The position numbers and the translations under genes were made by a program. Shown piece after piece: positions 1 through 12,367 of a stretch of DNA of 64,000 nucleotides. Numbering within the stretch: the first letter of the stretch is position 1; each line of letters begins with the position of its first letter. The notes under the pieces are model-generated. The model worked only from the letters and a program-made list of their open reading frames with translations. It ran no database searches and had not been told where the DNA came from. The DNA comes from Pseudovirgaria hyperparasitica (taxonomy: Eukaryota > Ascomycota > Dothideomycetes > Acrospermales > Acrospermaceae), in contig NW_022985558.1 of NCBI RefSeq assembly GCF_010093815.1, positions 523,038 to 587,037 of the forward strand. The letters run 5' to 3'.

Positions 1-1352
1 AAAGTCCTGCCGCGCTTTCATAAGGTTCAAGTGACTTACGTGGACCCTAGCCTTCAGTTCCGTGCTGTTGATCGCATCCTCGTGAAATCCCTTCCACTTC
101 TCGAAGGCCGCCTTGGCAATTGAATGTTCTTCCTCAGTATCCCAGGTAAGCATTTCTGGTTTGTATTCCACACCTGTTGTCGCGCAGTACTGGTTAATGA
201 TGCTGCTTGGGTTGTCCAACAAGTCGTCTGCGTCGATAACACAAATTTCGACGTTGTCGGTGTGATTACCATTCGTCCCGTTCGTGTCACCATTCGTGGT
301 CTCCGTGTGTCCAGCGATCCTGGGCCCGACGATATTACGCTCGCGAAGGTAGTCAAATACGCGCCTGAGTTCGTCGTAACCTGCTTCGCAGGGCATGAAA
401 TTGTAGAAACCAGTAACGTCATCCAATGGTGGGATTGTGCATCGCCAGTATGAGGGAATACTGAACTTAGGGTGACGAATCAAGAAAGTGAAGTGAAATT
501 GTTTCAGTAATTCTTCAGGAACGACCGAGGGATTTGCCTCCTCTGAATTCGTGTCATACGGATATGGAGCAATGTTGACTGCTTTAGCCTTGAAAGGCTC
601 CCCGTCCGGTGCTGGGAGGCCTTCCTGAGTTGTACCAACACCTCGTTTGTAGTTGACAAGTGATGGTGCAATCGTCGCTGGTTTGCCATTTGGAGGGACA
701 AGGTAATGCGTGATATCCTTGATGAACAACCGTTTACCCTGTAAGAATCAGCAGCTGCATTTAATAGGGTCATGATTCATCCGAGTTCGTGTGACTATGC
801 GCAGTGTAACCGATGGGGTCGAAATAGAAACAAAGAACGGCTTTCAATCCATGTTTTTGGCTTATGATGGAAATATCACGTGCGTCAATGACTAAACGCC
901 ATAAGGACACCAGATTCTGACCATATTGCAGGTTGAGCAGACATATACAAGAGGTAGGAACCTTGCTTCAGACGGAATGATCGAAAGTCTTCATGCTTGT
1001 GTGCCAGATGACACGCACGGCGTCAAGCGACTTACCTCAGTGCTTTCCTTCGCTATTCTCTGAAAAATGGTTCTGTAGGTACTGCCTTCAAAGCCACTCT
1101 CTTCCCTGGCTTTCTGATCCTGTTCGTAACGGTCACTTAGACGTTCGGGACCGAAATAGAACGCATCTCCAAAAGGTTCGTGGACACATTGTAGGATGTC
1201 ACGGCGAGTCATGAAGACCTGTAGAATGTCAAATTCACGACTCGTGCCGGGATCGGTCAAGGGTCTCGTCAATGTCGACGGCAACATACTCGCTCAAAAG
1301 CGGTCGAGCAAGCCCGCGGATGGGTTGCTACAAAGATGGGTTTATTCGACAT
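1..1352 (-). CDS. Sulfotransferase-like P-loop protein, 3' end cut by window
   Basis: Exons read as 1290-1352, 1036-1218 and 40-738; a GTAAGT donor at 39 opens an intron that runs off the left edge, so the C-terminus is missing. The ATG at 1352 gives MSNKPIFVATHPRACSTAFE, then FMTRRD and HEPFGDAFYFGPERLS, the signature of the fungal sulfotransferase/P-loop family; the HPRACSTAFE loop corresponds to the phosphosulfate-binding loop. Intron 1 (1219-1289) joins ...FER to VFMTRRD in frame. Intron 2 (739-1035) is 297 bp, long for this window. A Thr/Asn/Gly-rich insertion (TNGDTNGTNGNHTDN) sits before VEICVIDADDLLDNP. The substrate is unknown. Many relatives carry misleading aminotransferase-like names, which should not be transferred. 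The family call is firm and the biochemical role is open. Confidence 0.82.
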
Positions 1353-2504
1353 GATGTAGGTGCGCGATCGTGTCTATGCAGAGAGAGAACTCTATATTTC
1401 AAGTAGTCGATCTCGCACAAGAGTTGAGAGCGCCAGAGTAGACACTATTCCAGGCCTACTATGAGAATCAGACCGATGTATTCGATTTTTCTCGTGTACG
1501 TGTCGTGGTGACAATGCCGCTTTTCTGCTCAAGCTCGAGCGGCGTATGGATGTAGCGATGATAGTGACGGGCGCTAACGTGTGTTTCCGTCTGCAAACAA
1601 CGCAATCGTTGTGCCGGACGAGCAAATAATGTGATAGTGATGAGCAGAAGATGAAAAGGAGGGAGAAAGACGGGGGCGACGGTGAGATTTTAATATGATT
1701 TTAGTCTTGGAGGAGCCAGCAGGTCTATCGAGTTTGTCTCGGTCGTTCTTGCGAGACTTACCCCCACCCAAGTTCCATGTTATCCATCCCGTTGTGAGAG
1801 AGTGAAAGTAAGTGGCGACAGGGATTATACACAGCAAACGAACCATACAACATAGACGAGCTCCCGAGCAGCGCGGATTGGCAGGAATTGTGGCGAAACT
1901 GGAGCCTTCTACAACGCCATTTCGTAGGGCAGAAGTCTCTGATGTTCTGGGTCTCAATGATCCACTCATGGCCACTTTCCAAGGGCATTGGTGCCGTGAG
2001 TTACGCCCGCTAGCCGGCGCGGGCGACAATACAGTACATGGCATTGTCGAGAAATGCGTTATAAATGCCGCTGCCGCGTTATCCTCGTGACTGGCGCCGG
2101 GCCGGGGCAGAATGACGTCGTCGTGCTTGAGTTCGTTTTGCCTGGCATGTCTCTCGATATGATAACAATTTTCATCTATATTGAGCGGAAATATATCGAT
2201 ATTGGACAAATATATTGGTGTCGCTTGTCTGAATGTTGAAATTTGCGTCATATCAAGGGAGCAAACCTGGCCATGGCGCAGGTGTTTGGCATTATTATTG
2301 CCTCAGGCAGAAAGTGTTCATGCCTGGATTAGACTGCGTTTTGGCGCCTGAGGCTGAATTATCGTTGACATAGAAATTCACTACGTAAAAGGTTCAAAAT
2401 CGCTGCTCTCCAACTCCAACAGAATGCAAATCTACTTCCGACGCATCGCTCGTCATCTATTTACATATAACCATGACACATCTTAACGTACCACAAAACC
2501 TCTA
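1353..2504. other. Intergenic, no gene recognised
   Basis: This is the upstream region of the sulfotransferase-like gene plus the downstream region of the cupredoxin gene. An open minus-strand frame of about 225 codons (1574-2251) has no recognisable domain and poor composition. I see no tRNA, repeat family or mobile element. Confidence 0.5.
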
Positions 2505-4074
2505 TCATCTGAACTTCGCAGACAGGGGAGTGTTCTTCGCATTCTGCACAAACGTATCGAACACACCCTGATCAATATTAACGCCAAACACCATGCCAGC
2601 CTTGCAGTGACCATTGGCACCTCCATTGCCTTGTTTGCAGTAAAAGTAGCGTGCCTGGTCGGACTCAATCTTCAGGGTGAAAAGGAACTTCCCAGCTTGG
2701 TTGTCAGGATTGAAATTGGCGAACAAGGTGTCAACGCCTCCTTCTTTACGCTTGCAAGGATCTGCAAGGGAGGATTCTGTGAGGGTGTGGTTGCGGGCGC
2801 GGAAGTCGAATATGAGCTCGTCGCCGGCCTTGAGGCCTTGTACGAATGGCGGCGTGTATTGGAAAGGGATGTCTTGGCCGTTACCACGCACAATGACAGT
2901 CGAGCTTGCATGACCACCGGTGTTAATGGCAGAGGGAGTTTCGACGACCGCAGAAGATGCTGCTGTCTCCGTGGCAACAGACGAGACAACGGTGGAGGCA
3001 GCAGTGGGTTCCGGAGTTGCGGATGCAGGAACAGGCAGAGAAACTTTGGAGCCATTTTGATCCTTAGCCTTCTGTATGAAGGCATCCATCTTATCCTTGG
3101 GATTGATGCCGAATACCATACCTTGACCGCAGTGATTGGCATTCTGCTGCTTGCAGTAGAACCACTTGGGTGCTGTGTCATGTACCACGAATGCTCGCTG
3201 GAACGTCTCGCCTTCTGCGTTATCCGGATTCGGAATGAGGTCGGTGTCAAAAACGTTAATATCGCCGTTCTTGAGGGGAGTACAGGGGGTATCGAAGGTC
3301 GATTGAGTGACGGAGTGGGCAGCACGCTTGAAGTGAAAGAGAACAACGTCACCAATCGCAGCCTCTACACGATCCGGAACGTAGTGAACGACAGTCTTAC
3401 CATCGATCTGCTCGGCCTTGAGCTCGACGTTGATGGTCTTGCCCTGTGGCTGGTCCGACGGTTGAGCTGGTAAACCGGGAGCGATTGTTCCTACAGCCTG
3501 GATAGGAGAGCCGCCTGTAGGCGCTGGAGGTGGAGGCGGAGTAGGCGTGTATGTGACCGCATCAGTCTTCGTAGAAATGACAGAACCTTGCTCCACGTTC
3601 ATGTATACATTGGCCTTGTGCTCGATCCACGTATCAATGAAAACGACTTCAATGGCATCCTTCTCAGCACCAGGACCTGTGGGCCATACATGGGCGACGG
3701 TTTTAGGGTATTCAATCTAATGTTGTTAGCTAAGCCTAAGGATGCTACTAACGCTCGTGACTTACGTTCGTCCACATAGGTCCAGGAGCGGTGAGCATCT
3801 CGCTAGGTGCGTATGGGTTTTGGAAGACACCCGATGAAGGCAAGTAGGTTGACGTTGCTGCCCATTGGTAGTCGACCGACGTCACGCTACCTCCCTCAGT
3901 CCATATGGATGAAGTGGCGTGGTGTTGTTGCTGTCCATTCCCGTTGCCATTCCCCCAGACAGTGACTGTCTCTGCATGACACTCGACTTCAACATTAGTC
4001 TTGTACCTTTTGTCTAGCTCGTCGGCGGCCACGAGGCCACCGAGACCAGCAAATGCAAGGCTAGAGACCTTCAT
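2505..4074 (-). CDS. Secreted protein with two cupredoxin domains
   Basis: Two exons, 3766-4074 and 2505-3716, with a 49-bp intron (GTAAGT...TTAG); about 506 residues. The start at 4074 gives a signal peptide (MKVSSLAFAGLGGLVAA) followed by ELDKR, a likely Kex2-type site. A Pro-rich linker (around 158-172) precedes cupredoxin domain 1 (about 195-310). A Ser/Thr/Ala-rich linker (about 330-375) leads to domain 2 (about 380-500). Each domain keeps a full type-1 copper ligand set: His237, Cys291, His298, Met303, and His413, Cys463, His473, Met478. Fungal extracellular serine-rich cupredoxin proteins have this plan and are usually wall-associated. I infer copper binding or electron transfer outside the cell; no substrate can be read. 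There is no C-terminal hydrophobic GPI signal. Confidence 0.82.
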
Positions 4075-6737
4075 TATGATATGACGTGTTAAATGGAGCT
4101 ATAAATGTGCCTGAGAAGGTAGAGACACTCGATGATACCTGGTAGAAACGATCGTGCGACAACGAAAGAAGCAAGGAAATGATAAGGCAACAGGAGATGG
4201 CAAGAAGTTGTGTCGATATATGTTATTTCGGCTGATAATAGCCAAACGGTGCCGCCACTTACCAGCTGCTACTTATACACATGAGATGACCCTCACATTG
4301 AAAGCTTAAGGGCGTTCTCATCATTGAGTAGTACATACATAGGTTCTAGGAAGGCTGATAGTGTGGCTAGCTCTAGCTTGGCGAGATTCCGCAGCTGAAG
4401 GAGGCATTGTACGGCACGGTCTGACTGCTAGGTCTCGCGTTCCACGACTTAGTGAGCGGACCAAGGATGAGCCACTAGTATTATGCTTGATAGAAGCTGG
4501 TCCCTTTCTTCGTGGCTGTGGCTCAGTAAGATTCTCCATATCTCTTTCGGGAATGCATTCATCCGCATTGCTTCTCATGCCATATTCAGGTCTGGCATCA
4601 CCGCAGCGAACCTGTGATATCCAAAATATTCAGTTGTAATTAGCCATAATTCTGAGGAATTCTCCACCGCAACACAAGCACGGCTCGAACTTTTCTTCAG
4701 GAGGATCGGAATACAAGCGGCCGAAACCGAATGCGAGCTGTGAATTAAAGATGAAAGGTGCGGGATGAGCCGTTGCATCCAAAGCTGTGATAGGCGCGCG
4801 AAGGACTAGTTCTGGAAGTTACTGAGTCTCGCTAATGTCGATCGAGAAATAGACTTGCAGGTACCAAAAATAGACCTTTCGCTCGCTGCTTACCAAACCA
4901 CATGGCAAGTCTCAAACCCCAGTCTTCTTGCCTGCGGGCAAAGAGATTGCCGTGGGGCTGGGGCAGCACTCCAATAGAATGCTGCTGGGCCCTGCATCTT
5001 CTTACTTGGCGTGTCAGCAATTGCGATGTGTCTCTTCGCGCTTACCCCCGGAATCCGTCTACTTGAATGATCCTGATCAGAACGAGTAGCCAATAATATT
5101 CGGAGCTGGCCAACACGCCAGTCAACCAGAACTTGATTATGGTTGACGTTTTTCGTGCGCGGGAACATGATGTTCTCAGGTCTCGAGGATCATGGATCCT
5201 TGGGGGCATCGGACCCTGGCTGAGCTGCTGCTTAGGCCTCGTACGCTTACACGCCGAATATCATGAGTGGATGTTACCACAAAAGAAACCGTAGCAGCTA
5301 CTTCGCTGAATCGTATAACGCGGGCACGACTAGACTGTAAGATGGTCAATGAGCTAAGCCCAGAGTCTCTTGTAATGTAGGTCGACAAGACAAAGATCCT
5401 CTCTCGCCCCGTTGTTGATGAACCTCTTCGAGCCATATTACAATGGTGGACCGTCGTGCCTAGCAGATTCAGCAGTCGTGATAGTTGTTTTAGAAAGCGA
5501 ATGCGTGGGGGCCAAGCTGCTTGGGCAGGCCTAGTGGTCTTGCTCTAAAATCCTAGCTGGAATGCGATTGCGAGTTCGGTTTCGGTACGCTCTGTTCTCC
5601 TATACTCATGGAGGCGCCAGGATTAAATTCTTCGAAATGAACCGATTCAATTGAAACTCCGCCTCAAGGATTCGGTGTATTCGGACTCGATAAAACAATC
5701 GCCATGTGATCATTTGATGGAGCTGTACCTAACCGTAAACACTGTTGCGATGAGCGTCGGTTTTGGAGATATAATCTCAACGCGTGCGATACTATCGTCT
5801 TTGCTGGCTGAGAGCAGCAAGTAATGCGAGACGCTGTTCTGTCCTTGTGCATAGTCAGCGAATAAGTCTTCATTGCGATGGTACCCTGTGCCACGCGACC
5901 GCGCGTTCACATCGCCGACATGCCCAAGGACCTTTTGACACAATGCGTCGCGTTTGGTCCAAGATACAAGATGGGAGCAGCATTGGATCCAGGGAAGCGT
6001 TATAAACGGTCTTCCAGCTGCATTTTCAAGTCCTTGGGGTACCAAAACAATGACACTGTTTAGAAAGCGTTCAGGTAATGTAAAGAAGCAGAGTTGGCAA
6101 GTCCGACGTATATGTCGAGGGTATACCGCAGGAAGCTAACGAGCCGACTTCGCAAATCGTCGCAAAATACCTCAAACGTTCTCCATGTGCCGCATAGAGC
6201 TCTTCATTGAGTGGAATGTCGGGTCAAAGAGACACCATCATGCTGCGCTATAGCCTAAGTTAGAGTCTTGGAAAGCTATGGTACTATCATGAGTTTTGAT
6301 TGCCTATATTATAAATGATTTCACAGTTTTAGACTAAGAATGGGAACGATGAAGTTGTTTTATTACAGCTACCAGTGGCCGGAATCGTTTTTAGGTCAGG
6401 TCGACACGGCCTGATCCCGCCATGGATCCCGAGTTTCCGACGGATCAATTCCGCTCTTACAAACTCACGTATATTCCCAATCATTGGTTTCAGACTCTCC
6501 ATGCATTGACCGGTGTCTCCAAGATCACGAAGCATGGCATTTGTCTCTTCGAAAACCCCGCTTCGACCTGATTGAGGCATGAATATTCGCACCGCCAGTA
6601 TCTTGACTCATATCATCGCACTCAGCAGCCGCATCCACCCTACAGTCACCATATCAACATTCGACCACCAGCTCATGGGCAGTAATATCTCGTCCCAAGC
6701 ATTCAAACTACACGATACACTCAAGTGTTCGACAAAT
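4075..6737. other. Gene-poor intergenic stretch of 2.66 kb
   Basis: This is the upstream region of both flanking genes, which diverge from it. Only short open frames occur, none with recognisable domains or good splice context. A minus frame at 6329-6592 is somewhat protein-like but unsupported. I see no repeats or RNA genes. Confidence 0.45.
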
Positions 6738-7694
6738 ATGACGCGCGCACCAGTCATTTCGATCTCACACGGAGGCGGTACGGTTACCCTCACAGGAGCG
6801 CCCTGCATGCTGCAGTGTTCACTGAGTACATTCGCAAGAAAGCTGATATGCCTACAGGTCCCATGCCTGTCCTCGGCGACCCATCACACAAGGCCATTGT
6901 GCAATCTCTGCAGACCAAAGTGCCGAAGCTTCTACGGCTGAACACCCCAGATGCGCCACGGGCTATCATCCTTGTGACCGCCCACTGGAGTGAGCGAAAC
7001 CCCACCATCTCCTCCGAGAAAAAGCACAAGCTATACTACGATTACGGAGGCTTCCCGCCCGAGGCGTATAAGCTGAAGTACGATGCGCCGGGCTCGCCAG
7101 AGGTTGCAAAAGAAGTCGCAGACGCACTAAGAAGCCAAGGATTCACGCCAGATATGGATGATGAGAGAGGCTGGGACCATGGAGTCTTCATCCCGATGTA
7201 AGATATACGTTCCATGAGCCAGAGTGACAAGGCTCATTCAGTTCCACAGGATGTTGATCCATCCGTCCGCAACCGTACCCATAGTCCAGCTCTCCGTGCT
7301 CGACTCTGAGTCTCCTGCAGACCACTACCGTATGGGTCAAGCGCTCTCCAAGCTGCGCGACTCGAATGTTGCAATCATTGGCTCTGGTTTTGCAACATTC
7401 CATAATTTGCGCCTGATGTTTAGCGGAGCTGCTCATAATCCCGATTTCCGTGGGCGAAACAAGGAATGGAGTGATGCAGTATCGGACGGTGTGTTGGAGC
7501 CGGACGTCGAGGCACGCAAGACGAAGCTTGAAGACTGGCGAAAGTGGCCTAACAGCTATGAGATGCATCCCCGGCATGGTAGTGAGCACTTTCTGCCGCT
7601 AATTGTCTGTGCCGGGGCTGCGGGAGAGGGTAAGGGTGGTAGTTATACGGATGAGTTTATGGGGATGGAATACTACTCTTTCTACTGGGAGTAG
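6738..7694 (+). CDS. Extradiol ring-cleavage dioxygenase, LigB/DODA type
   Basis: Exons 6738-6777, 6858-7197 and 7250-7694 give 274 residues. Exon 1 encodes MTRAPVISISHGG, and splicing at GTACGG...CTACAG restores the family's SHGGGPMPVLGDPSHK. Metal-site histidines are visible at His11 (SHGG), His24 (DPSH), His56 (TAHWS), His121 (WDHGVF) and His178 (TFHNL). The protein is cytosolic, with no targeting signal if the start is 6738; an in-frame ATG at 6579 would add 53 residues but is not needed by the family. Known members open aromatic rings such as DOPA or catechols using non-haem iron or zinc; the substrate cannot be told here. It converges on gpi3 with 362 bp between them. Confidence 0.88.
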
Positions 7695-8056
7695 ATAGCT
7701 AAGTCAAACATCAAGTTATACATCCCGATATTGTGTTATACGAAGCTCCGGCCATAGTGACTCGTGCTCTTGACTTCTGAGTCTAGAACGAGCGAATGCG
7801 CCAAGAACATATTCTTTGTGGTATTGGAGTCGCTTGGGTTAACGCGAACCTGATATGCACGTATATACCCCACAGGGTTGCTGTGAGGTACGCTCTTTTG
7901 TCCGAGTGTGCTTTGCCATGTCACTAGATGAGGACCGGTCGCTTTCATTCGACAGGGTGAGACTGCAGACATAATCGGGTCCGACTATTCGTATCCTGAT
8001 CATAGGACGAGATGAATGTGCCCGTTGATAGATAGAGCAGGTACGCGTGGATGCCA
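7695..8056. other. Convergent 3' intergenic region
   Basis: Short spacer between the ends of the dioxygenase and gpi3. It should hold both 3' UTRs. No other feature seen. Confidence 0.5.
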
Positions 8057-9748
8057 TTATCGCTTATCTCGATGTCGACTACTTCTCGATCGATTGAGGC
8101 TCGCGAATTTGTCCCGATTTGGTGAGCCATCAATCCGCTTTTTCGGCCAGTCCTTCGCAATGTCTATGCCTGATCTTGGATAGATCATCTCGAGCGCGAC
8201 GAAGATGAGGTAATCGATGACCACGCAGAGGCAGAAAAGCTTGCCGGCCCAGATACCACAGCCGTAGTATCTCTTCAATCTGTCCATGAGAGCAAAACTC
8301 TGCACTCCAGCACGGCCTCGCGTAGCAGTCCATGCACCGGCGGCATGTATACCATAGAACTCCTCTTCGGGCAAAGCACCAGATATCCCTTCATATACTC
8401 GCTCTGTACGGGCTGCTACGTCTGTCCATGAGTACATCATCTTAACTTGATCGTGAAACCGCTCCGTACGAACTTTATTAGCTCGAAGCGCAGCGATAGC
8501 CCGGCCAGTTGCAGCAACCAAGTCGTCCTCTTCAGGTTTTGCGAATTGAGTCATGCGTGCAGGAAGGACTTCCGGGATGCCGCCCACCTGGGTGCAGACA
8601 ACGTACAGGCCGCAACTGGCAGCCTCGACTATGACAGTACCGAAAGCTTCAGTCAAGCTAGGGTGCAAGTATATCTGGCCACGTACCATCACATCTCGGA
8701 CTTCCTCATGGCGGACGGGACCAAGCATCTCCACACGATCTTGAAGCACATTTCGTTCGACCATCTGTTCCAGGTCGATGGCCTTCGGTCCAGAGCCGGC
8801 AATGATGAAACGTACATGTTTGTGTGAAGCTAGTATGCGAGGTATCGCCGCAATTAAAAGATCTGTGCCCTTATTGTAGAATAGGCGGGAAATTACCACG
8901 ATCGTGATTGTGTCATCCGGTCCAAGGAGGTTGATTGGTGGAAGTCTTGTACCTGTTTGACCATCTTCTGATGGCTCTACATAATTCAACGGCCGAAAGT
9001 TCTCAGCGACAACTGCATTAGGTATTACTGAGACCATCAAGGGGTCCAGAGAGGCACGCAGGACTGTGTTTTCTTTGCTGCTTCACATTAATACCCAGAA
9101 AGTCATTATTGTTCGTGATCTCACCAAGTATGGCTAACGCATATGACGTGGTCGACGTCGCTCAGGGTAAACTTGAGCAATTTGTTTGTGAGAATGCTAC
9201 CAGCGTCCGCAAACCCAAAAAGAGAATGATCTGTGAAGACTGCACGTAGTCCCATGGTCCGCCCATGTAGGATGGCTTCATTACATAGACTGCTCAAGCT
9301 TCCATGTCCGTGTACAATTTCGATTCGTTCCCGAATGATTATATCTCTGAATATGGGGAAGAAGGAAAAGACAGTCGGAAACGTCGTCTCGCGGTAAATA
9401 ACGAAGAACGGAACATGGTAGACTTTCAGACCATTCGTGAGGTACCGAACACCGGTTCGGCCTTTGTATGCATGAGTGATTATGATCACTTTGTGCCCTC
9501 GGTCTATGAGTTTCTATTACTCCGTGTTATTACTCGAACGGAACAAGTATTCGATCAGCATACGCTCGAGAGTTGGTATATGTGACTTTCTACACCTCCT
9601 GCAGCCCAGTCAGTCAACAATTCCTCCAAGACTCTAAGAGTGGCATGCCTGGTTGAGGAAAGAAATAATCACTGATCATGCTGTAGTATGCGAATTAGCT
9701 CAATTCGAAGCGTCGCGTTGTCGGCACGTACGCAATGTTGTACCGCAT
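8057..9748 (-). CDS. gpi3: GPI3/PIG-A, catalytic subunit of GPI-GlcNAc transferase
   Basis: Five exons: 9732-9748, 9649-9680, 9564-9598, 9125-9513 and 8057-9077; 497 residues. The enzyme transfers GlcNAc from UDP-GlcNAc to phosphatidylinositol on the cytosolic face of the ER, the first step of GPI-anchor synthesis. Joining the tiny exons rebuilds the family N-terminus [18 protein letters not shown], then [19 protein letters not shown]. The GT4 retaining motif [10 protein letters not shown] carries Glu301 and Glu309. A C-terminal membrane segment (about 430-457) anchors it to the ER. Intron 2 (9599-9648) has a GC donor: only GCATGC...CTGCAG keeps PQPGGVESH in frame. The other introns are GT-AG, 47-51 bp. 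A stop lies in frame upstream of the ATG at 9748. It is divergent from dbp6 across 269 bp. Confidence 0.94.
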
Positions 9749-10017
9749 TGTGATTCTGTATCGTCTTTCGACATATGGTGTATAGGTACAGGAGAAGATG
9801 TGGCCATCGTGGTATCATCCAGACGAACAGCACGCGCGATAACTTGCGCTTCTACTGCGAAGCGCCAAATGCAGTGGTCCAGCGTAGATGCCAAGCACCA
9901 AAGGCGGAGGTGAGCATCCGCTCCGCGGGTTAATACCGGGAAACCTTTTTTTCTTGGAATAGTTGTGAGAGTGTCTCTCATTGTGGAAATCATTCCTCTA
10001 ATCTGGGCGACAGCGTA
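9749..10017. promoter_or_regulatory. Shared divergent promoter of gpi3 and dbp6
   Basis: Only 269 bp separate the two start codons, so both promoters and 5' leaders must lie here. No clear TATA box is seen. Inferred from gene layout alone. Confidence 0.5.
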
Positions 10018-12367
10018 ATGGCAGGCCAACTATATGCGCGGTATGTACCGCCAGTTGCCACTGCTCCCGTCGCGAAGCTTGCCTCCGACGACTTGGCGAC
10101 TCAATCCAGTGCGACTCCTACGTCAATCAAGAAAGCAAAGGACAAGCGCAAGGCAAATGACACTAAAGCGAAGCCTTCGCTGAAAGATGAGGGCCGCGAC
10201 CCTATGCAGGACGAGCATCTGCATACCAAAAGGAAAAAGCGAGCGAGGGAAGCTGAAGACGGGAAAGATGCGACGCGGAAACGACTTAAGCATCCCGTTG
10301 CTGAAGCACCGAACGAGCAGCAAGACATATCTCGCAGTGACAAATTTAAGGCTGTGTTCTCCAAGTTTGAGCGCTCCTCTAGAATTACGGAGGCCGTTCG
10401 TGGCAGTGGGAGAGTCGAAATTGCGACCGAAGCGCATACGAGTGCGACTGAGCCACCAGTAGAACTTCTAGGTACATTCCATATGTATATACAAGGCATG
10501 ATGCAATGCTTACATTCATGTAGATCTAGGGCCCATCCCTCAGCCCGAGCAGCCTCCAGAGGTGGAGGCCAAACCGACCTTCTCAGCACTGCCTTCTTGG
10601 TTGGCTGACCCAATCAAGATCTCGTCATCCGCCAGAACTACGTTTTCAGATTTACATCTAGACGATCATACAGTGAAACATCTTGGAAAGCTTGGCTATG
10701 ATGAAGCCTTCGCGGTACAGGCTGGATTGATACCACTCATCTCACCGGGAAAAGACAAGCATATGGGTGATATCTGTGTGTCTGCAGCTACAGGTTCGGG
10801 CAAGACGCTTGCGTATATGCTCCCAATGGTAGAGAGCCTGAAACATAGCTTGGTCACCAAGCTTCGTGGTTTAGTGATTGTTCCTACAAGAGAGTTGGTG
10901 ACGCAAGCTCAAAAGGTTGCCGAAGATTGCGCCGCAAAAACGGGGCTCAAGATTGGAACTGCTGTAGGCAATCAGGTTCTTCATGATGAACAGAGGTCTC
11001 TTGTTCGCAAGAGAAGGCGATATGACCCAGACGCAGCCAAAATACTGAACGATAAAGCTCTCCAAGTGCTGAAATCGGGCTCTCTCGAGGAGGACGAGCT
11101 TCTCGAAGATTGTCGAGATATGCTCCCCGGTCACGTCCCAATATATGAGTCCAACGTTGATATCCTGATATGTACCCCTGGGCGACTCGTTGACCATATA
11201 CGCTCCACCAGGGGCTTTCACCTATACGATTTGAAATGGCTCGTTATTGACGAAGCAGACCGTCTGCTAGATCAAAGTTTTCAAGACTGGACAGAGGTCT
11301 TGATGTCTCAGCTGGATGCACAGAAGCCTGAAGGATTACTCAGTGCGTACGAGCGCATGCTTGCTACCCTGGATCGCCCAAAGGCGCGAAAGGATCTGAC
11401 AAAAATCATTCTGAGTGCCACGATGACTAAAGACCTAGCTAAATTGAGCGCACTCAGGCTTTCTAGGCCAAGGCTGCTGGTTGTCGGCGAAGAAAAAGGT
11501 GGAAAGGGTGGCACCGAGCAGATTCTGACTGACAACGAAACTTTCGATCTGCCTAAAACACTCACCGAGTATGCTCTTTCGGTGGGGGATGGGTCCAAAA
11601 AGCCCCTCTATCTGCTACACCTTCTCTCGAACAACGTCTTCGTTGACTCACCTGCAGAAGATCAGGCCGAGGCTAGTCAGAAAAAACCTACATCCAAGCT
11701 ACCCAAGGACTCTGCAGACTCTAGTAGCGATGAGGACTCTTCGAGCCACGAAGCAGAAGACTCTTCGGGAAGTGACTCGGACGCAAAGATCAATCAGCAT
11801 ACGGCTCCCCCAGAAGATCCCATCGCGCAGGAAGCTAGAAGTCGACCACGATTGATTATCTTTACAAATAACAACGAAAATGCTTCTCGACTAGCCCACG
11901 TACTGGGAGCACTCGATAGCAAATTTGCCGCAATGACGGGAGTTTTAACCAAGTCGTCCACGACGACAGTTGGAAAGAAGGTTCTTCGAGAGTTTAGCAA
12001 CGGGAAGAAATCGATTCTCATAGCATCTGATCGGGCATCGAGAGGTCTTGATGTTCCTAATGTGACACATATCATCAATTACGACATACCTCGGAGTGTC
12101 GTCAGCTATGTCCACCGCATCGGACGCACAGCAAGAGCTGAACGTTCAGGTGAGGCATGTACGCTGTTCACTAGGACAGAAGCCCGATGGTTCTGGCATG
12201 AGATTGCAAAAGGAAGTCAGATCCGACGAGTCGATAAGAGGAAGGTGATCAGGATTTCAATCAACCTAGCAGAGCATGTTAGCGACGAAATGAAGAGTAA
12301 ATATGTTGCTGCTTTGGAAGGTCTGCGAGAGGCTGTCGAGGATAGGAAGGATGTGCCAACATCATGA
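10018..12367 (+). CDS. dbp6: DEAD-box RNA helicase DBP6 (DDX51-type)
   Basis: Two exons, 10018-10471 and 10524-12367, with a 52-bp intron; 765 residues. Dbp6 is a nucleolar helicase of early 60S ribosome assembly. The first 150 residues are Lys/Arg-rich (KRKKRAREAE), fitting nucleolar targeting. The core shows AATGSGKT (about 238-245), PTRELV, TPGRLVDHI, DEAD (Asp394), SAT, SDRASRGLD and HRIGRTAR. A Ser/Asp/Glu-rich insertion (about 527-590, SSSDEDSSSHEAEDSSGSDS) lies between the two RecA lobes. The call to DBP6 rather than another DEAD-box protein rests on the VIDEADRLLDQSFQDW context, the spaced insertions after motif Ia and between the lobes, and overall length; yeast Dbp6 is somewhat shorter. 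Confidence 0.88.

Noticed and set aside
1574-2251. 225-residue minus-strand frame upstream of the sulfotransferase-like gene
   Set aside because: No recognisable domain, odd composition and no splice or start context; likely chance.
2607-3473. 288-residue plus-strand frame
   Set aside because: It lies opposite the well-supported cupredoxin gene and shows no domain.
5710-6045. 111-residue minus-strand frame
   Set aside because: No domain, no signal and no supporting exon structure.
6329-6592. Minus-strand frame of 87 codons next to the dioxygenase
   Set aside because: Mildly protein-like helix pattern, but too short and with no recognisable family or partner exon.
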